A DNA stretch of 64,000 nucleotides, from assembly GCF_024139115.2 (NCBI RefSeq), contig NC_085141.1:400651659-400715658 (forward strand), written 5' to 3'. Both the position numbers and the translations under genes were made by a program. This document shows, piece by piece, positions 30,798-41,729 of the stretch (position 1 is its first letter; each line of letters opens with the position of its first letter). The notes beneath the pieces are model-generated. The model saw only the letters and a list, made by a program, of their open reading frames with translations. It searched no databases and was not told where the DNA came from. The stretch comes from Armigeres subalbatus. Its lineage: Eukaryota > Arthropoda > Insecta > Diptera > Culicidae.

Positions 30798-32077
30798 CAC
30801 TCAAAAAATATACACGCTACTATAAAGTGTTTTGCACTTTGATTTGCCCTACTGTTCAAACATGTGGAACTTGAGTGCAAAACACTTTCAGTAACTCGTC
30901 ATACCACATATTAGTTTAAACAACAAAACACTTTTGACACAAGTGTTGTTTCTTGAAAAAAATGCTTTGCATTTCGAATGGTATTCTATTGAAATGCAAA
31001 TGTATTATTTGTCATTTTCAATGGGAAAAGCTTTGAAAGCGAATGTTCGTGGTCTTCGATTTTAATGTTTTCACTATTTCAAATATAGTAAGAATTGTGA
31101 TTCACGAGAAATATCAAAAGCGTTGTTATGTTTTTAAATTTGTTTATAAAGCTTATTAATTTAACCTTTTTATCTAATATACAATACTATATCTCATTAA
31201 AAATATCACTATATCAAGCTATTGATAAATTTTTATTCAATTTTGAATGCTCAGTTTCTACTTCCTGTTGGTTTCGAACATCATGTGTTGGATCGCATAA
31301 TGACCGGCGGAACTGTAAAAGATTAAAAATAAATGATTTAGTCGAGTCAAGTACGAATGACACTGAAGACGGCCTTACTGTTGAGGTCGAAATACGTATC
31401 TGTCAAGATACAATTAAGTGATGGAATTCAATGGGATTGTACAAACTCGTCTTATGACAAGTGAAGACATTCCACTAAAAAGCTCAAAATAATTTTCTTA
31501 ACAAAATGATTTAGATTGACAGCCAATTTAAAATTTTTCAAATATTTACTGTGAAGTTTGGTCATGACCGTTTGTTGATTCAATACTGGCAATACTTCAC
31601 TATTTGGTTCCTGCAAATAAATTAATTAAAAACATCATCTTTAGGCAAAAATTTATATTAACTCGTAGTTAAGGATTATATGTATCTTATAATATAAATT
31701 ATACTTACTTTCTAGAACCTGTTTTTTCTGGATTTGCTTCTTACACTGTGTAAAGCACTATATAAACGTGTAAAGCTCTTTCGATTGGTCACATTTTATT
31801 TACCTTGCCAGCAAAACAATCGAAACGAAAGTGTTTTACCCTTCGAAGTCACTGTTGCTAACCAGCAGGGCAAATTAAAGTGTATTTCAATTTAAATTAA
31901 ATTATGAATAAACTTGAAATCGAAGAGTGACTGAGAACTGAGTTTCCGAGTTTCACTTGAATTTGAATAGTGAAAATGTTTGAACTGTAGAGAAATACTT
32001 TTGAAATCAAATGGTAGACTTACATTTACATCCATGTGTAAGAAGTCTTGGATCAAACGTTTCGATTATTTTGCGTG
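30798..32077. mobile_element. TA-flanked element specific to block A
   Basis: Comparison with block B shows a 1,280-bp insertion at a TA. Ends CACTCAAAAAATA and the mirrored CACGCAAAATAAT. Inner inverted patches (agtgttttgcactttgatttgcc and a diverged mirror) extend the termini. The interior carries a hammerhead-like motif at 31358-31405. No transposase. Confidence 0.65.
31358..31405 (+). other. Hammerhead-ribozyme-like motif
   Basis: TGACA-CTGAAGA-(C)-GGCCT..AGGTC-GAAA, then the self-complementary ATACGTAT, C, and TGTCA. Stem I (TGACA/TGTCA), stem II and a loopless stem III can form. Only the extra C at the foot of stem II departs from the canonical core. A mutated relative lies at 57948-57993. 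Confidence 0.5.
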
Positions 32078-32104
32078 TATGCCAAAAATTGATTCGTTGT
32101 ACAT

Positions 32105-32245
32105 TATGAGGGGCTATTCTCAAACTACGTAGGAAGTGGGTTAGGTCAAGAGTAATAGTTTATACAAATAAAACAAATATCCTTACATAATGTGTTACGA
32201 GGGAAAAGGTGGGAGTTCAAAATTGCCTAATTTAGCGTTACGTTG
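32105..32245. mobile_element. MITE-like sequence shared by both lectin blocks
   Basis: gaggggctattctcaaacta ... agcgttacgt in block A and gaggggctgttcacaaatta ... ggcgttacgtaatatg at 43660-43790 in block B. Related to Harbinger-like MITEs. Its presence in both blocks shows it predates the duplication. Confidence 0.5.
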
Positions 32246-32361
32246 GGCATAAACCCCCCCCCCCCAAGAGACGAAATTTTTAGAAGAAATTTTTTTTTGG
32301 TAGAAAAAAAATGTTCAGAAACCCCCCCCCCCCCCAGACCAATTTTCTGGCTACGCCACTG
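32246..32361 (-). mobile_element. Transposon terminal fragment with poly-C runs
   Basis: Two C runs of 12-14, ending accaattttctggctacgcc actg. The mirrored cagtggcgtagccagaaaat followed by G runs is at 38556-38640. This CAGTGGCGTAGCCAG end is common to a hAT-like group. Present in block A only. Confidence 0.5.
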
Positions 32362-32872
32362 GGATGAGTACATCAGTTGGCAGATGGTTAATTACTGGGT
32401 GGTGCGGATAGAATCGTCAAACTGAAGCCAAAATTTTCTATTGTGCTGAAGCCAAACATTGAAGATTGTGGTTTTAGATCTTATATTGAGAAGTATTGTT
32501 ATTATTTGGGGAAAAAATAAAATAAAATTGTGTTAGAGTTGTGCATTCCTTGTAAAAAAAATATTCATATTATATTTCGAGTGGAAAATTAGTAGGAATG
32601 CAACTAAAACGCACTCTTTACGAGATTTCACGGGAATGAGCAGCTGATTGGAGCAGGAATGTATGTAAACCATCGTAAAGTCATGTAGAGTCTCGCGCAT
32701 TCGTGCGCCTTCATGCAGCATGGAAAAAGAAATTCGAAGAGCGGAAATGTTTGAAAGCCAAAAACTGCAAAATAATTTTTGCTTATGGGATTGATTTCAA
32801 AATATCCCGCTACTCGCTTAAGATGAGAAAAGCAGCTCTATCCGCAGCACCCAGGTTGATTTTGAATCAGTC

Positions 32873-33446
32873 ATGGCGAAAACATCACAGCAGAAAGCAA
32901 CCGCTTTTATTGTGGTTTGGCTTGTCTTACAAGTCCAGAATATCTTGTGTAGTACCGATAAGGAATATGAAATTCCAAGCATCAAAGTGAGTTGATCTAA
33001 TTATGCTGTTTGCTTAACAAGCAAATCTCAACTAATCGGCAAAACCCTTATCAAACTAGGCAAACTGGTTTAAGGCGAACGAGTTCTGTAGCTCGATCGG
33101 CAAGCAATTGGTGACGATCACTAGTCGTGATGAGAATGACGCAGTGGCGCAGTTTGTCCAGAGTACGGACAAGTTCAGTGATGTGTCATCAATCTTCTGG
33201 CTCGGTGGAAGTGATCTGGCGGAAGAAGGTACCTTTAGCTGGATGCCGAACGGACGATTGGTGAGGTACGCCAACTGGTCTCCGGGAGAACCGAACAACT
33301 ACGATGACACGGAACACTGCATGCAGTTGGTTTACATACCCCGATTGGAGCAGAGATGGACCTGGAATGATAACGAATGCAGGACCAAACACATGTATTT
33401 CATCTGTGAGAGTAAGCTGGGCGGTTGTATAGAACAGCTCAAGTGA
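32873..33446 (+). CDS. Secreted C-type lectin, two exons (block A)
   Basis: Exon 1 is 32873-32986 (ATG; 38 codons; signal peptide with AFIVVWLVLQVQNILC). The intron is 32987-33059 (GTGAGT...CTAG). Exon 2 is 33060-33446 with stop TGA. The product is about 166 aa with a single C-type lectin domain: [31 protein letters not shown] (EPN, mannose-type by family rule), the calcium-binding RWTWNDNEC, and the final YFICESKLGGC. AATAAA lies about 80 bp after the stop. It is nearly the same as the 44013 gene; differences cluster near the sugar-binding loop (NYDDT versus NANDT). The pacifastin relic starts about 190 bp downstream on the same strand. Likely a haemolymph or gut pattern-recognition protein. 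Confidence 0.93.
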
Positions 33447-33636
33447 TAGTAAACAGAAATTCCAATGGGAGGTTAAATTTGTAAACGAAAGTATGATCTA
33501 CGCGTTTCGTTACATCAACTAGAAAAATAAATTTGTTCACAAGTTTCGTCGCCTTTATTGAATCAATGGAATCTATTTTGATTGGAACCGTACATTTGAA
33601 GAATAGTAACTCAAAGAACGCACATACTTTTCAAGC

Positions 33637-34407
33637 ATGAACTTCACTAAGTTAAAATCATTGACTGGACTACTCCTCGTTTTTATTATTGGTAAAAATC
33701 ATAATATTAGTTCCATTACTTACTTAAACATGGCATTAAATCGTTGTAAAGAGTAATTGAATTTCTAGCCACATTTTCAGGAGGAACCATCTCCCAATCA
33801 AATCCGGTTCTGGACGGTTTGTGAATCTAATTCTATCTACATGGAGAAGTGCAATATATGTGTGTGCTCTAAAAACGATTTCCATGCGTAGTGCACAACT
33901 TTTTTTTTTTTTATTCATTTCTTTATTTGGTAGGCACTCTGTGTTTCTTAACCGCTACTGTGCCGTGATCTACTGTGGTATTCTGCTGTACAGAATCCAC
34001 ACAGAATCTATTTTTAGACATTCGTTGTTGTTATTATTGCCGGGTCCTTCTCATCGTGAGTCCATTGTGTCCTTTTGTCCGTATCGTGTATCCAGTTTCT
34101 CGTTGCATTGTTCGGTTGCCGTTTATCCGGGTACGTTGGAGAAATGAATCCGAGAAGAACAATTTGTCAGTCGTCATCGGGCAGCCGTGTCGGTAAGACG
34201 CGCACCCCAAAACGCCACCATTTGGGCTGCACATCAGGCGACTGACAAGGGCTTGGTGGAGGGGCTGGGAATCGAACCCATGACCGTCCGCTTATAAGGC
34301 GAACGTGTAGCCAACTACACTACGGGACCCCCCAGTGCACAACTTTTCTTTGCAACAAAGTTCAGGGCAGCTATCAAATTGGGCCGCCCACCTGGAGCAA
34401 TGATTAG
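33637..34407 (+). pseudogene. Pacifastin-type inhibitor, inactivated copy (block A)
   Basis: Same two-exon layout as the intact gene at 44788. Exon 1 is 33637-33691 (signal peptide). The intron is 33692-33780. Exon 2 runs from 33781. Three lesions are visible against block B: two bases missing near 33815 (ctggacggtttg versus ctggacgtggtttg), a stop TAG at 33889-33891 where block B reads CAG, and a 430-bp SINE within the cysteine-rich exon. The rest of the exon resumes after the SINE and ends at 34407. The gene was therefore lost in this block after the duplication. Confidence 0.85.
33904..34333 (-). mobile_element. tRNA-derived SINE inserted in the inhibitor exon
   Basis: Minus-strand SINE of about 430 bp. 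The poly-A tail appears as a T run from 33904, and the tRNA head is at the right (reverse complement: GTCCCGTAGTGTAGTTGGC ... CCTTATAAGCGG ... ATGGGTTCGATTCCCAGCC). The 14-bp target AGTGCACAACTTTT is duplicated at 33890-33903 and 34334-34347. Block B shows the empty site. It differs from Feilai in head and body. Confidence 0.9.
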
Positions 34408-34498
34408 GGATGATGAGTGACCTTAGCACGTATGTGATTGTGATTCAATATATATTCACAAGTAAATATTTTTTTCAAACATATGAAAGATGTAAATA

Positions 34499-36418
34499 TC
34501 ATCGAAGCATAATATCAGTAAGGACCTCAAGAGGAGCTTGCTGAAACTTCGAAAGTCGATGTTGGACGCCAAGCTGTAGACGGCGGTCGGGGCGGCCAAG
34601 TGTAAACCCGTGAAATCGGTGGAGTCGAGGTCTACTCAGACTGAGGCCCAAGGATTCGCGGACTCGGGCAAGATCGAATCGACCGAGGGCGTGCCAGCGA
34701 AGACGGTGGTGCCAAAGTCTACCCAGACTGAGGCTCAAGTATTTGCGGGCACGTCGGGGGTGACTGCTCCAACGGAGCAGACACAAAAACGGGGGAGACA
34801 GTCTCCAGGGGATGAGCTCCCTGGGGGCCGCTCCAAAACGCGGAGGGTTACTACCCCGAACAAGGGTAGTGGGGCTGGGAAGCTGAACCCCGGCCAGGTA
34901 CCTCTTAAACCGGGGGAGGAAGGACCTGGAATGGTCCGTAGGGTAGGCTAGGATAGGCGCCAATCGCTCCAGGGGCGATGCCCAAGTCATCAAGACGGAC
35001 GAGGCTAAGTACTCGGACGTCTTGAAGGCGATGAGGAGATATGTCAAGCTCGGTGACCTCGGCGACGATGTACGTCGAATAAGACGTACCCGGATGGACG
35101 AGATGATCCTCGAGCTGGAACGGGGCGTCTCGCAAAAGGGCGCCGCCTACCAGAAGTTGGCGGAGGAAGTCCTAGGCGAGACGATCAAGGTGAGGGCACT
35201 CACGACGGAGGTGAATCTAAGGGTTAAAGACCTGGACGAGATCACCGAAGTCGAAGAGCTCGTCACAGCACTGCGGCGACAGTGTGAAGTGGAGATGCCC
35301 ACCGCAGGTGTTCGGCTACGGAAAGGGTCGGCAGGAACGCAGGTAGCATTGGTTCGGCTATCTGCAACGGACGCCTCCAAGGTAGTCAAGTTAGGGAGCG
35401 TCAAGGTGGGATGGTCGGTGTGCCCTGTGCGCATATACGAGCAACCCGAAGTTTACTTCAAGTGCCTAGAACCGGGGCACAAGCAATGGGCCTGCAAAGG
35501 CCCTGACAGAAGGAATCTCTGCCGAAGCTGAGGATTGGAGGGACATAAGGCACAATGCTGCAAGAACCCTCCCAATTGTTTGATTTGTTCCAGCAAAGCT
35601 GTGAACAGCAAGCCCCTATAGGGGGTTCGAAGTGTCCGGCGTTTAAGCGTGCTGCAAAATCACAGTGCAGGTAACGCAGCTGCCGTGCTCGGCCTCGGCC
35701 GAGTGTTTGGTGTGCGCAGGTTTAAAGGAAACGGCGGAACACGTGTTGTTCGTGTGCCCACGTTTTCGCGCAATGCGTGACCACATGCTTGCCATATGTG
35801 GTCTGGATACTACCCCGGACAACCTAGTTCGGAGGATGTGTAAAGATGAAGTTGGCTGGAACGCCGTTTTATCGGCTATCGTCCAAATCGTTTCGGAGCT
35901 ACACAGAAGGTGGCGCGTGGACTCAATGATGGCTGGTGCAGGCGCAAATAAGAGGTGGTTGAGGTTTGGGGTTCGGAGTCGGCTTCATGGGTCATACCGG
36001 TGGTCATGTCCTGTGGTCGAACTCGATCCTTTTATCGAACAAGTGGCCGTGCAAAGAACAACATGGTATCATCGCTTTCGCGGCGTCGGTCAACCGGGTG
36101 GGTTCCGAGCCCGAGGGCGTGGTAAGGCCAGGTCGGCAATGCGCTGGCACGATACCATGGTGTTCTTCTAAACAAGCGAGTCACGATGTTTTTGATGCTG
36201 CAAGGACACGCAGCTAACTGCCCCCCCTTTGAAGCATTACTTTCTGGTTGTACCGAAGGGACGATGGGCTTGGCGGCAATGGAAACGGTTTAGCGGGTCG
36301 GGGATGTAGTCCTGCCTCCCTCGTTTGCTGTTGGAGGTGGTCCCTAACCCCGCACTTGCTGGACAACCCAGGATGTCTGTTGAGCAGATTCCCCCTCCAT
36401 TGCTTAGGAAGAAAAAAA
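34499..36418 (+). mobile_element. R1-clade LINE, internally deleted (copy 3)
   Basis: Plus strand, 5'-truncated inside ORF1. It contains ORF1 pieces (STQTEAQGFADSGK; RRIRRTRMDEMILELERGVS; VYFKCLEPGHKQWACKGPDR with a stop just after), the same ORF1-ORF2 deletion junction as copy 1 (about 35661-35684), the ORF2 C-terminal finger (CLVCAGLKETAEHVLFVCPR) and the shared 3' UTR, ending in poly-A at about 36418. It is followed by agacatcacctcaattcgtc, the (AC)n-bearing part of the 26.3-kb repeat family. Confidence 0.85.
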
Positions 36419-36560
36419 ACGCGCCCCCACAGACATCACCTCAATTCGTCGAGCTGAGTCGATTGGTATATAACACTATGGGTTTCCGGGCCTTCTATAA
36501 AAAGTTTGTTTTTGGAGCGATCATATAGCCTTTACGTATACTTAGTATACGAAAAAGGCG
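36419..36560 (-). repeat. Fragment of the (TG)n/167-bp repeat family
   Basis: The reverse complement of 26310-26445: agacatcacctcaattcgtc, ggtatataacactatgggtt, cctttacgtatacttagtat. The R1 copy sits where this family's (AC)n run would be. Confidence 0.75.
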
Positions 36561-36839
36561 AAAACTACAAAGACTAACATGGGACAATTAGGGGTAATAT
36601 GGTAGTGAAGAGGATAGGTTGATGCGTGTTCACCGTCTTGATCAAGGCATGTCAGCAATTACCTCAATCAGCGATTGAAAAAAAAGCATCTGCGCCTTAT
36701 GCGTAACATTTGGTAGTACCCACCCCCTCCCCCACCTTTTGGTGTAACAAAATATAACGCAAGTGGGACCTCCCCCCTCCAACGAGCTAGTGCTGTCCCA
36801 TTTGAGTCGACAACTTGATTGGAGCTTTGCTGATGCGTG

Positions 36840-37020
36840 TTTCGCCCTCAGCGGTGGGGCCGTCTTCGGTGTCTAGTACCTACTTGAGTCAAGTAAAGTA
36901 CGAGACATTTAGGATGGCTTTGGTATTGGGGCCGGGATACGTGTCTGTGGAGTTGCAGTCAGGTGGACGGCTCGTCTTATGACAAGAGAAGACATTTCAC
37001 TAAAAAGCCCTAAACAAGTT
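36840..37020. repeat. Inverted pair of the gagtcaagta/hammerhead-like motif
   Basis: A minus-strand version (ggccgtcttcggtgtctagt) and a plus-strand version (gagtcaagtaaagtacgaga ... gggatacgtgtctgtgg) lie head to head, followed by ctcgtcttatgacaag and ttcactaaaaagc as at 31440 and 58050. Core bases are degraded. Possibly a Penelope-type terminal relic. Confidence 0.4.
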
Positions 37021-37388
37021 TCTTATCATAGGATATCTATTCATGGTTTGAACCAAAATGAAGGCATTTGACGTGTCTTCGAAACTAGGCCCATTTCCTA
37101 CATAGAAACACTTTACTGCAGCAAACTTTATTTTACGTCTTAGCTCATAATCTCTCTAACAAAGTTCTAAGTTTGAACTACTGGCAGCAGCTCCCAAATA
37201 AAATACTAATTTCGGCATAAAATGCTGAGAAAACCCATAGAGTTGCAAATTTCTTTTCCTATTCATCATTTCGCATCTGATTAGTAACACTAAACGTGTA
37301 AAAATAGTCTAAATTCTCTATACAAAAATTGTTAATTTTACATGTAAAAAATAAAATGCTTCAGACAGGCGCATACAACGCTTCTAAA

Positions 37389-37595
37389 GCCTGTCCACGT
37401 TAAATTTCGGACACCCATCATCCAATGCGATTTTTCAAAATTTTCACAAACCACTGAGGAGATCAATTTATACGACAGTTGAATTTCTCCGCTTTATGTT
37501 ATTTTTCAGCGGGTTTTCCTTCTTGTCCAAAGAGATAAAATGGCTACAAATCAGTTGGACATTGTCTCAGTGTTTGAAATTTAACGTGGACAGGC
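37389..37595. mobile_element. 207-bp MITE, GCCTGTCCACGTTAAATTTC ends
   Basis: Perfect 20-bp terminal inverted repeats GCCTGTCCACGTTAAATTTC, non-coding interior. The target duplication is not evident. Confidence 0.75.
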
Positions 37596-37599
37596 TCGT

Positions 37600-38555
37600 A
37601 TAGTAAAGAAACTGTATTTACAAGTTTAAACCACGGTTCATTTTAGTTCAAACTATGACCAGTATTACAACTTTAACTATTTAAACATTGTTTCTTAATT
37701 GTACGATGATGTCTATCGATTCTATATAAAATGACTATTTCTTGATATATTGATCTCATGTCATGAAATACGACCTTTTGCTATACGAGCTTTTGGAAAT
37801 TGTGCAACTAGTAGTGGGGGTAACTGGAGCAAATTTAGAACGTTTTCAAATTGCTTAATTTTATTACTCAAACAATATGATTGAATGTTTATATCACTTT
37901 CAGTATACCTAAATATGCTATTCATACTCTTTAGACTAATTTGTTACCAATGAGATGCTAATTTAGAACGATTTGAAAATGGTTCAAGCCATGGTACGCT
38001 ATTGCACTCGTGATTGGATACCCTACCAGGCAAATTTTATTATCCACGCGGATGTTTATGGAAAAGATACATTTTCAAAAAGATAATTTTCTTCCCTTCC
38101 CTAGTAACGGAGAAGATAAGCGTGGCCGGCAATGATGGTTTTCATGCTTTATCATTTCGGACCTCCAATCGGGTTGCTATTAATTCCCAAATAGTAATCC
38201 ATAAGCAGTTGGGGTAAGAAAGTTAAAGATTATACATTACAGCTATCAGTATGCAATCTACGAAATACTCCGTTGCAATGCAACGCAACGCAACATATTG
38301 GCACCGAATCCACAGGTCAATAGTTTTTGGCAAAACTCAACACGCTGGGGCACTTCCAGTGCATACGAATAACCATCATTAATTGAAAATGTAGGTCTTT
38401 TTGGGCTGGGATGCTAAATATATCCTCAATCTAATCGCTAGAAATCGGTTGGGTTAGTCGGTTGGGATATGACAACCAACTGGCACAACCTCATGCAACC
38501 CCTATTTGATCGAGCACATTTGCTAATGCTTCATTATGTGGATACCAAACAACAG
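37600..38555. other. Unassigned AT-rich sequence
   Basis: No supported gene or repeat. The short frame at 38014-38217 shows no motif. Confidence 0.3.
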
Positions 38556-38640
38556 TGGCGTAGCCAGAAAATTGGTGGGGGGGGGGTTGTCTCTGGGGGG
38601 GGTTTATGCCCAAAACCTTGACGTCACTATTTGCGTTGCA
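38556..38640 (+). mobile_element. Transposon terminal fragment with poly-G runs
   Basis: cagtggcgtagccagaaaat followed by two G runs and tttatgccc. The mirror image of the fragment at 32246-32361. Confidence 0.5.
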
Positions 38641-38731
38641 TAAGAACAGCGGGAGAGTAAAAGAGATAACTAGTGGCACGCAGCGCTGATCTGCGCCACC
38701 TTAGTAAAGTCTAGCTCATTGAGTTCGGACA

Positions 38732-40010
38732 ATGAATGAATCGCCTGCTTTGAGCGTGCTTACAGCGGCACACTAGGAGGACAACTTTTGGAAATCAGTA
38801 TGACGAAAAGCATCTAATGTTTAATACCTTGAAAATAAGCACCTTCATCGAAAAAATATTTGGTAGGCGTAGTAGCGGACAGCTTCCTACATAACTGGTA
38901 CTAAATAGTTTTTCGTGGAATGTTCAAACTGTTGAGAAAACCCGCGTTAGATGTCTTTCGCCATACAAACTTTGGATGGTTAACTCATGCTGGCTATTTT
39001 CACATATACGTTAGCGCCTGGTGCTGGCAGTGGCGGGTAGGAAACCAGCCACTGTGTTTGATTCATTGAGAGAGCTCGGCTATGTGCCTGGTGTTGGGAA
39101 ATTCAACTGTCTAGCACACTGGGGTCATGGGTTCAAACCCCACCGAAGAAAGTGGTTACCGTCCAATAAATTGTTCGAACAAACTAAATACTGTCACATG
39201 TTGTCAAATCTGTCACATGTTGTGCAATTGCACAACTCGAATTCCAAACAACGGACTAGATGTTTACTCTGCGACAAATTCGTGATGAACTCCGGGAATA
39301 CGAACTCTGGCATATAATGCTAGAACATGGCCTTTCCAGCAAAGATTATTAGGATTCGTGCGATGCTGGATGGATCCAAATTAAGCATTAGAATATCTGG
39401 TGAGACATCCGATTCGTTCGTGACGTTAGATATACTGATGCAGGACAGTGCGCTCTCCAATATCCCATTCAACATAGCTCTGGAAGTCATAAATGAGCCT
39501 TACATGCTCCTTGGTTTTCCGCATATCAATGACATCATTGAGGCGATCTACACAGCAGTGTAAAAGGCTTTCGTGCCTTTTAAACGGGTTGTTGCTGCAA
39601 GTAGAATTTTCTACGGTTCACGTTGCCAGATAGCCAGACCCGCCAGACCCGCGTTGATACCAGTGGACCGACGTTATCGTAAAGCTTTCGCTTAAGTGAA
39701 GAAGTGTTTGTTTTGAACCAATGAATTATTGGCAGTGGCTGATTTTCTACTCGCCGCTATCACATTCCGGCGCTATAGTATATGCGCAAAATAGCCAGCA
39801 TGAGTTAATCGCCAGAAATTTGTATGGCGAAAGACATCTAACGCGGTTTTTCTCAAGATTAGGAACTTTTCATGAAAAACTATATAAAATATTTTTTCGA
39901 TTAAGGTACTTAATTTCGAGTAATCGAACCGTAGATGCCTTTCGTCATACTGATTTTAGAAAGTTAACTCCTTCTGTGCCGCTGTAAGCACGCTCAAAGC
40001 AGGCGATTCA
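38732..40010. mobile_element. Foldback element with ~285-bp inverted arms
   Basis: The left arm is 38732-39050 and the right arm 39727-40010, in reverse complement. Shared blocks: caatgaatcgcctgctttga, gcgtgcttacagcggcac, ttagatgtctttcgccatac and aactcatgctggctatttt. The arms are about 80% similar by eye. The 680-bp centre has no recognised protein. A tRNA-like gggttcaaaccccac occurs at about 39128. Its long arms suggest a foldback-type DNA transposon. Confidence 0.6.
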
Positions 40011-40014
40011 TTGT

Positions 40015-41465
40015 TCTTCTCATCATCAAGTGGAAAGAGAAATTTCCAGAAGCATGAGAGGAATTGCAGAGAAGGCCACGTGAATACGTAGAAAGGGAAA
40101 TTGGGTCCTAAAGCCCTACCTCGTTTATGGTTGCAAACGATAGTGCATCGGTCAAGAATACTTGAACCAATGTTATAAAAATTCTGGTAAATTCTAAATC
40201 AGTAAAAATAACATTTTTGTGTTTAAGACATTTTAAGCCAAACATTGGGCTGTGCAACATTTCAGAACGAATGAACATCAGCTCAAAACGTCAGGCCCAT
40301 ATATTAACTGTCAAAGGTTGAGTCAAGTGCCCTGCGGTGTTTGCTGGTGCGTTTGAATCATATTATTCCGTACGTCAAACGAGACCGAAAATGTCGAGGA
40401 AGCATTTTTCATCTATTTTTTAATTTCAAATTAAACAATGTTCCTCTCGACTTTTGAGTCGGAAGAAAAACTGACACGTTCAGGATGATTACCTTCATTG
40501 TTCCTTGAAAGAAAATCGAATATCGATTCTTCATTTTAGGACCCAATTGAGAACCTATTTGAAAACTTTAACATCAGTTTCAAACCGGCTAACTTATAAA
40601 TCGCGCATTTCGCTACTTAATAAGGAACTTGATAAGGTGTCAAATAAGATGTACAGTCGTAAATGTTTGAGTGAGACTGTACCCCATTCGTGACAAGATT
40701 TGTGGATGTCTTGTGCCTGGAATCAAACTCAAGAGCCTGTAAGTAGGCAAAAAAATGTTTGATCAGTTGGGACACAGACACGGACATAGAATAATTGGTT
40801 AGTTTCATCGAGCTGCTCAAATAGGATCGAAATCTTAATCCAAATCCAGCTATGAGAACAGCAATCTAACCTAATTGATGAAGACAACATGCAATAAGCA
40901 ATTAAAATATTTGCCAGACTGTTTGTTTGTCCAAAATCTTATATGCAATTATGTCGTATCCCGTATTGGGTACATCCTCAACGATTCTCTCAGTTAGAGA
41001 GAACATCTGTTGTTTTGATTTTCTTCCGGATTGTTGCCCGTATTTGAAAATTTAATGTTGATGTACCAGCTTTGCATGAAGTTCGGGATATTATTCATAG
41101 GATAAGAAACAGCAAAACGTTGAACGTTGAACGCAGATATTTTCAAGTACTGTGACGATCGTATCGTATCTGAGCTTGATGCACTTTTGATCAGAGTGTG
41201 AACCGTAAATAGGTTTCCAACTGAATTAATGCTTGTACTTGTGGTACCGAGTCTCAAGGGGAGAAGGCTAAAAAGCTTAGACCATTACCGACGGCTTTGT
41301 TAAAGTTGTACAGCCTATAAAGTGTCGCTTGAATCTTTAACAAATCTCAACTACAGCTTTTCAACTGATACGTCAACAATTGATCATAGTTATGTCCTAC
41401 ACTGGCGGAAAGTTGACTGCACTGATATGTCTTGTGTCTTGCTATAGAGAAAGTTTTGTCTAACT
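40015..41465. other. Unassigned AT-rich sequence
   Basis: Only short frames without motifs. No TIR pair, SINE or tandem repeat that I can support. Confidence 0.3.
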
Positions 41466-41729
41466 ATTTCGTACACTTACTAAACAAGCAATTTTTGGAA
41501 GATTTTTTTTCCATACAAATGATTTTTTGATAGACAGACTCCTCTTCCCCCATAAGTACTTACGTAATATGTGTCTTCTTCTTTTTCGATGGCTCTACAT
41601 TCCAACTGGAACTTGGCCTGCTTTTCAACTTAGTATTCTACTTATTAGCCTTTACTCAGTTATTAATTGAACGCTTTTCTATGCCCGCCATTGCATGAGT
41701 AAGGTGCATGAGTACGGTACAATAAGGTA

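Larger units (their letters stand above)
30255..34498 (+). repeat. Segmental duplication block A (lectin/inhibitor)
   Basis: Colinear with 43370-45205. Shared anchors: ttcgttttgaaaatgaaatg, the gaggggctgt MITE, both lectin exons, the AATAAA region and both inhibitor exons. Block A is larger because it carries a Feilai SINE, a TA-flanked element, a poly-C transposon fragment, about 480 bp upstream of the lectin ATG and a second SINE. The R1 copy at 34499 cuts its right edge. Confidence 0.85.

Noticed and set aside
34499..35047. 182-codon minus-strand frame
   Set aside because: Antisense shadow of R1 ORF1 in copy 3; the same occurs at 15094-15815 opposite copy 1.
39327..39563. 78-codon frame in the foldback centre as a protease-like protein
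   Set aside because: No DSG/DTG catalytic motif or other domain; the resemblance was superficial.
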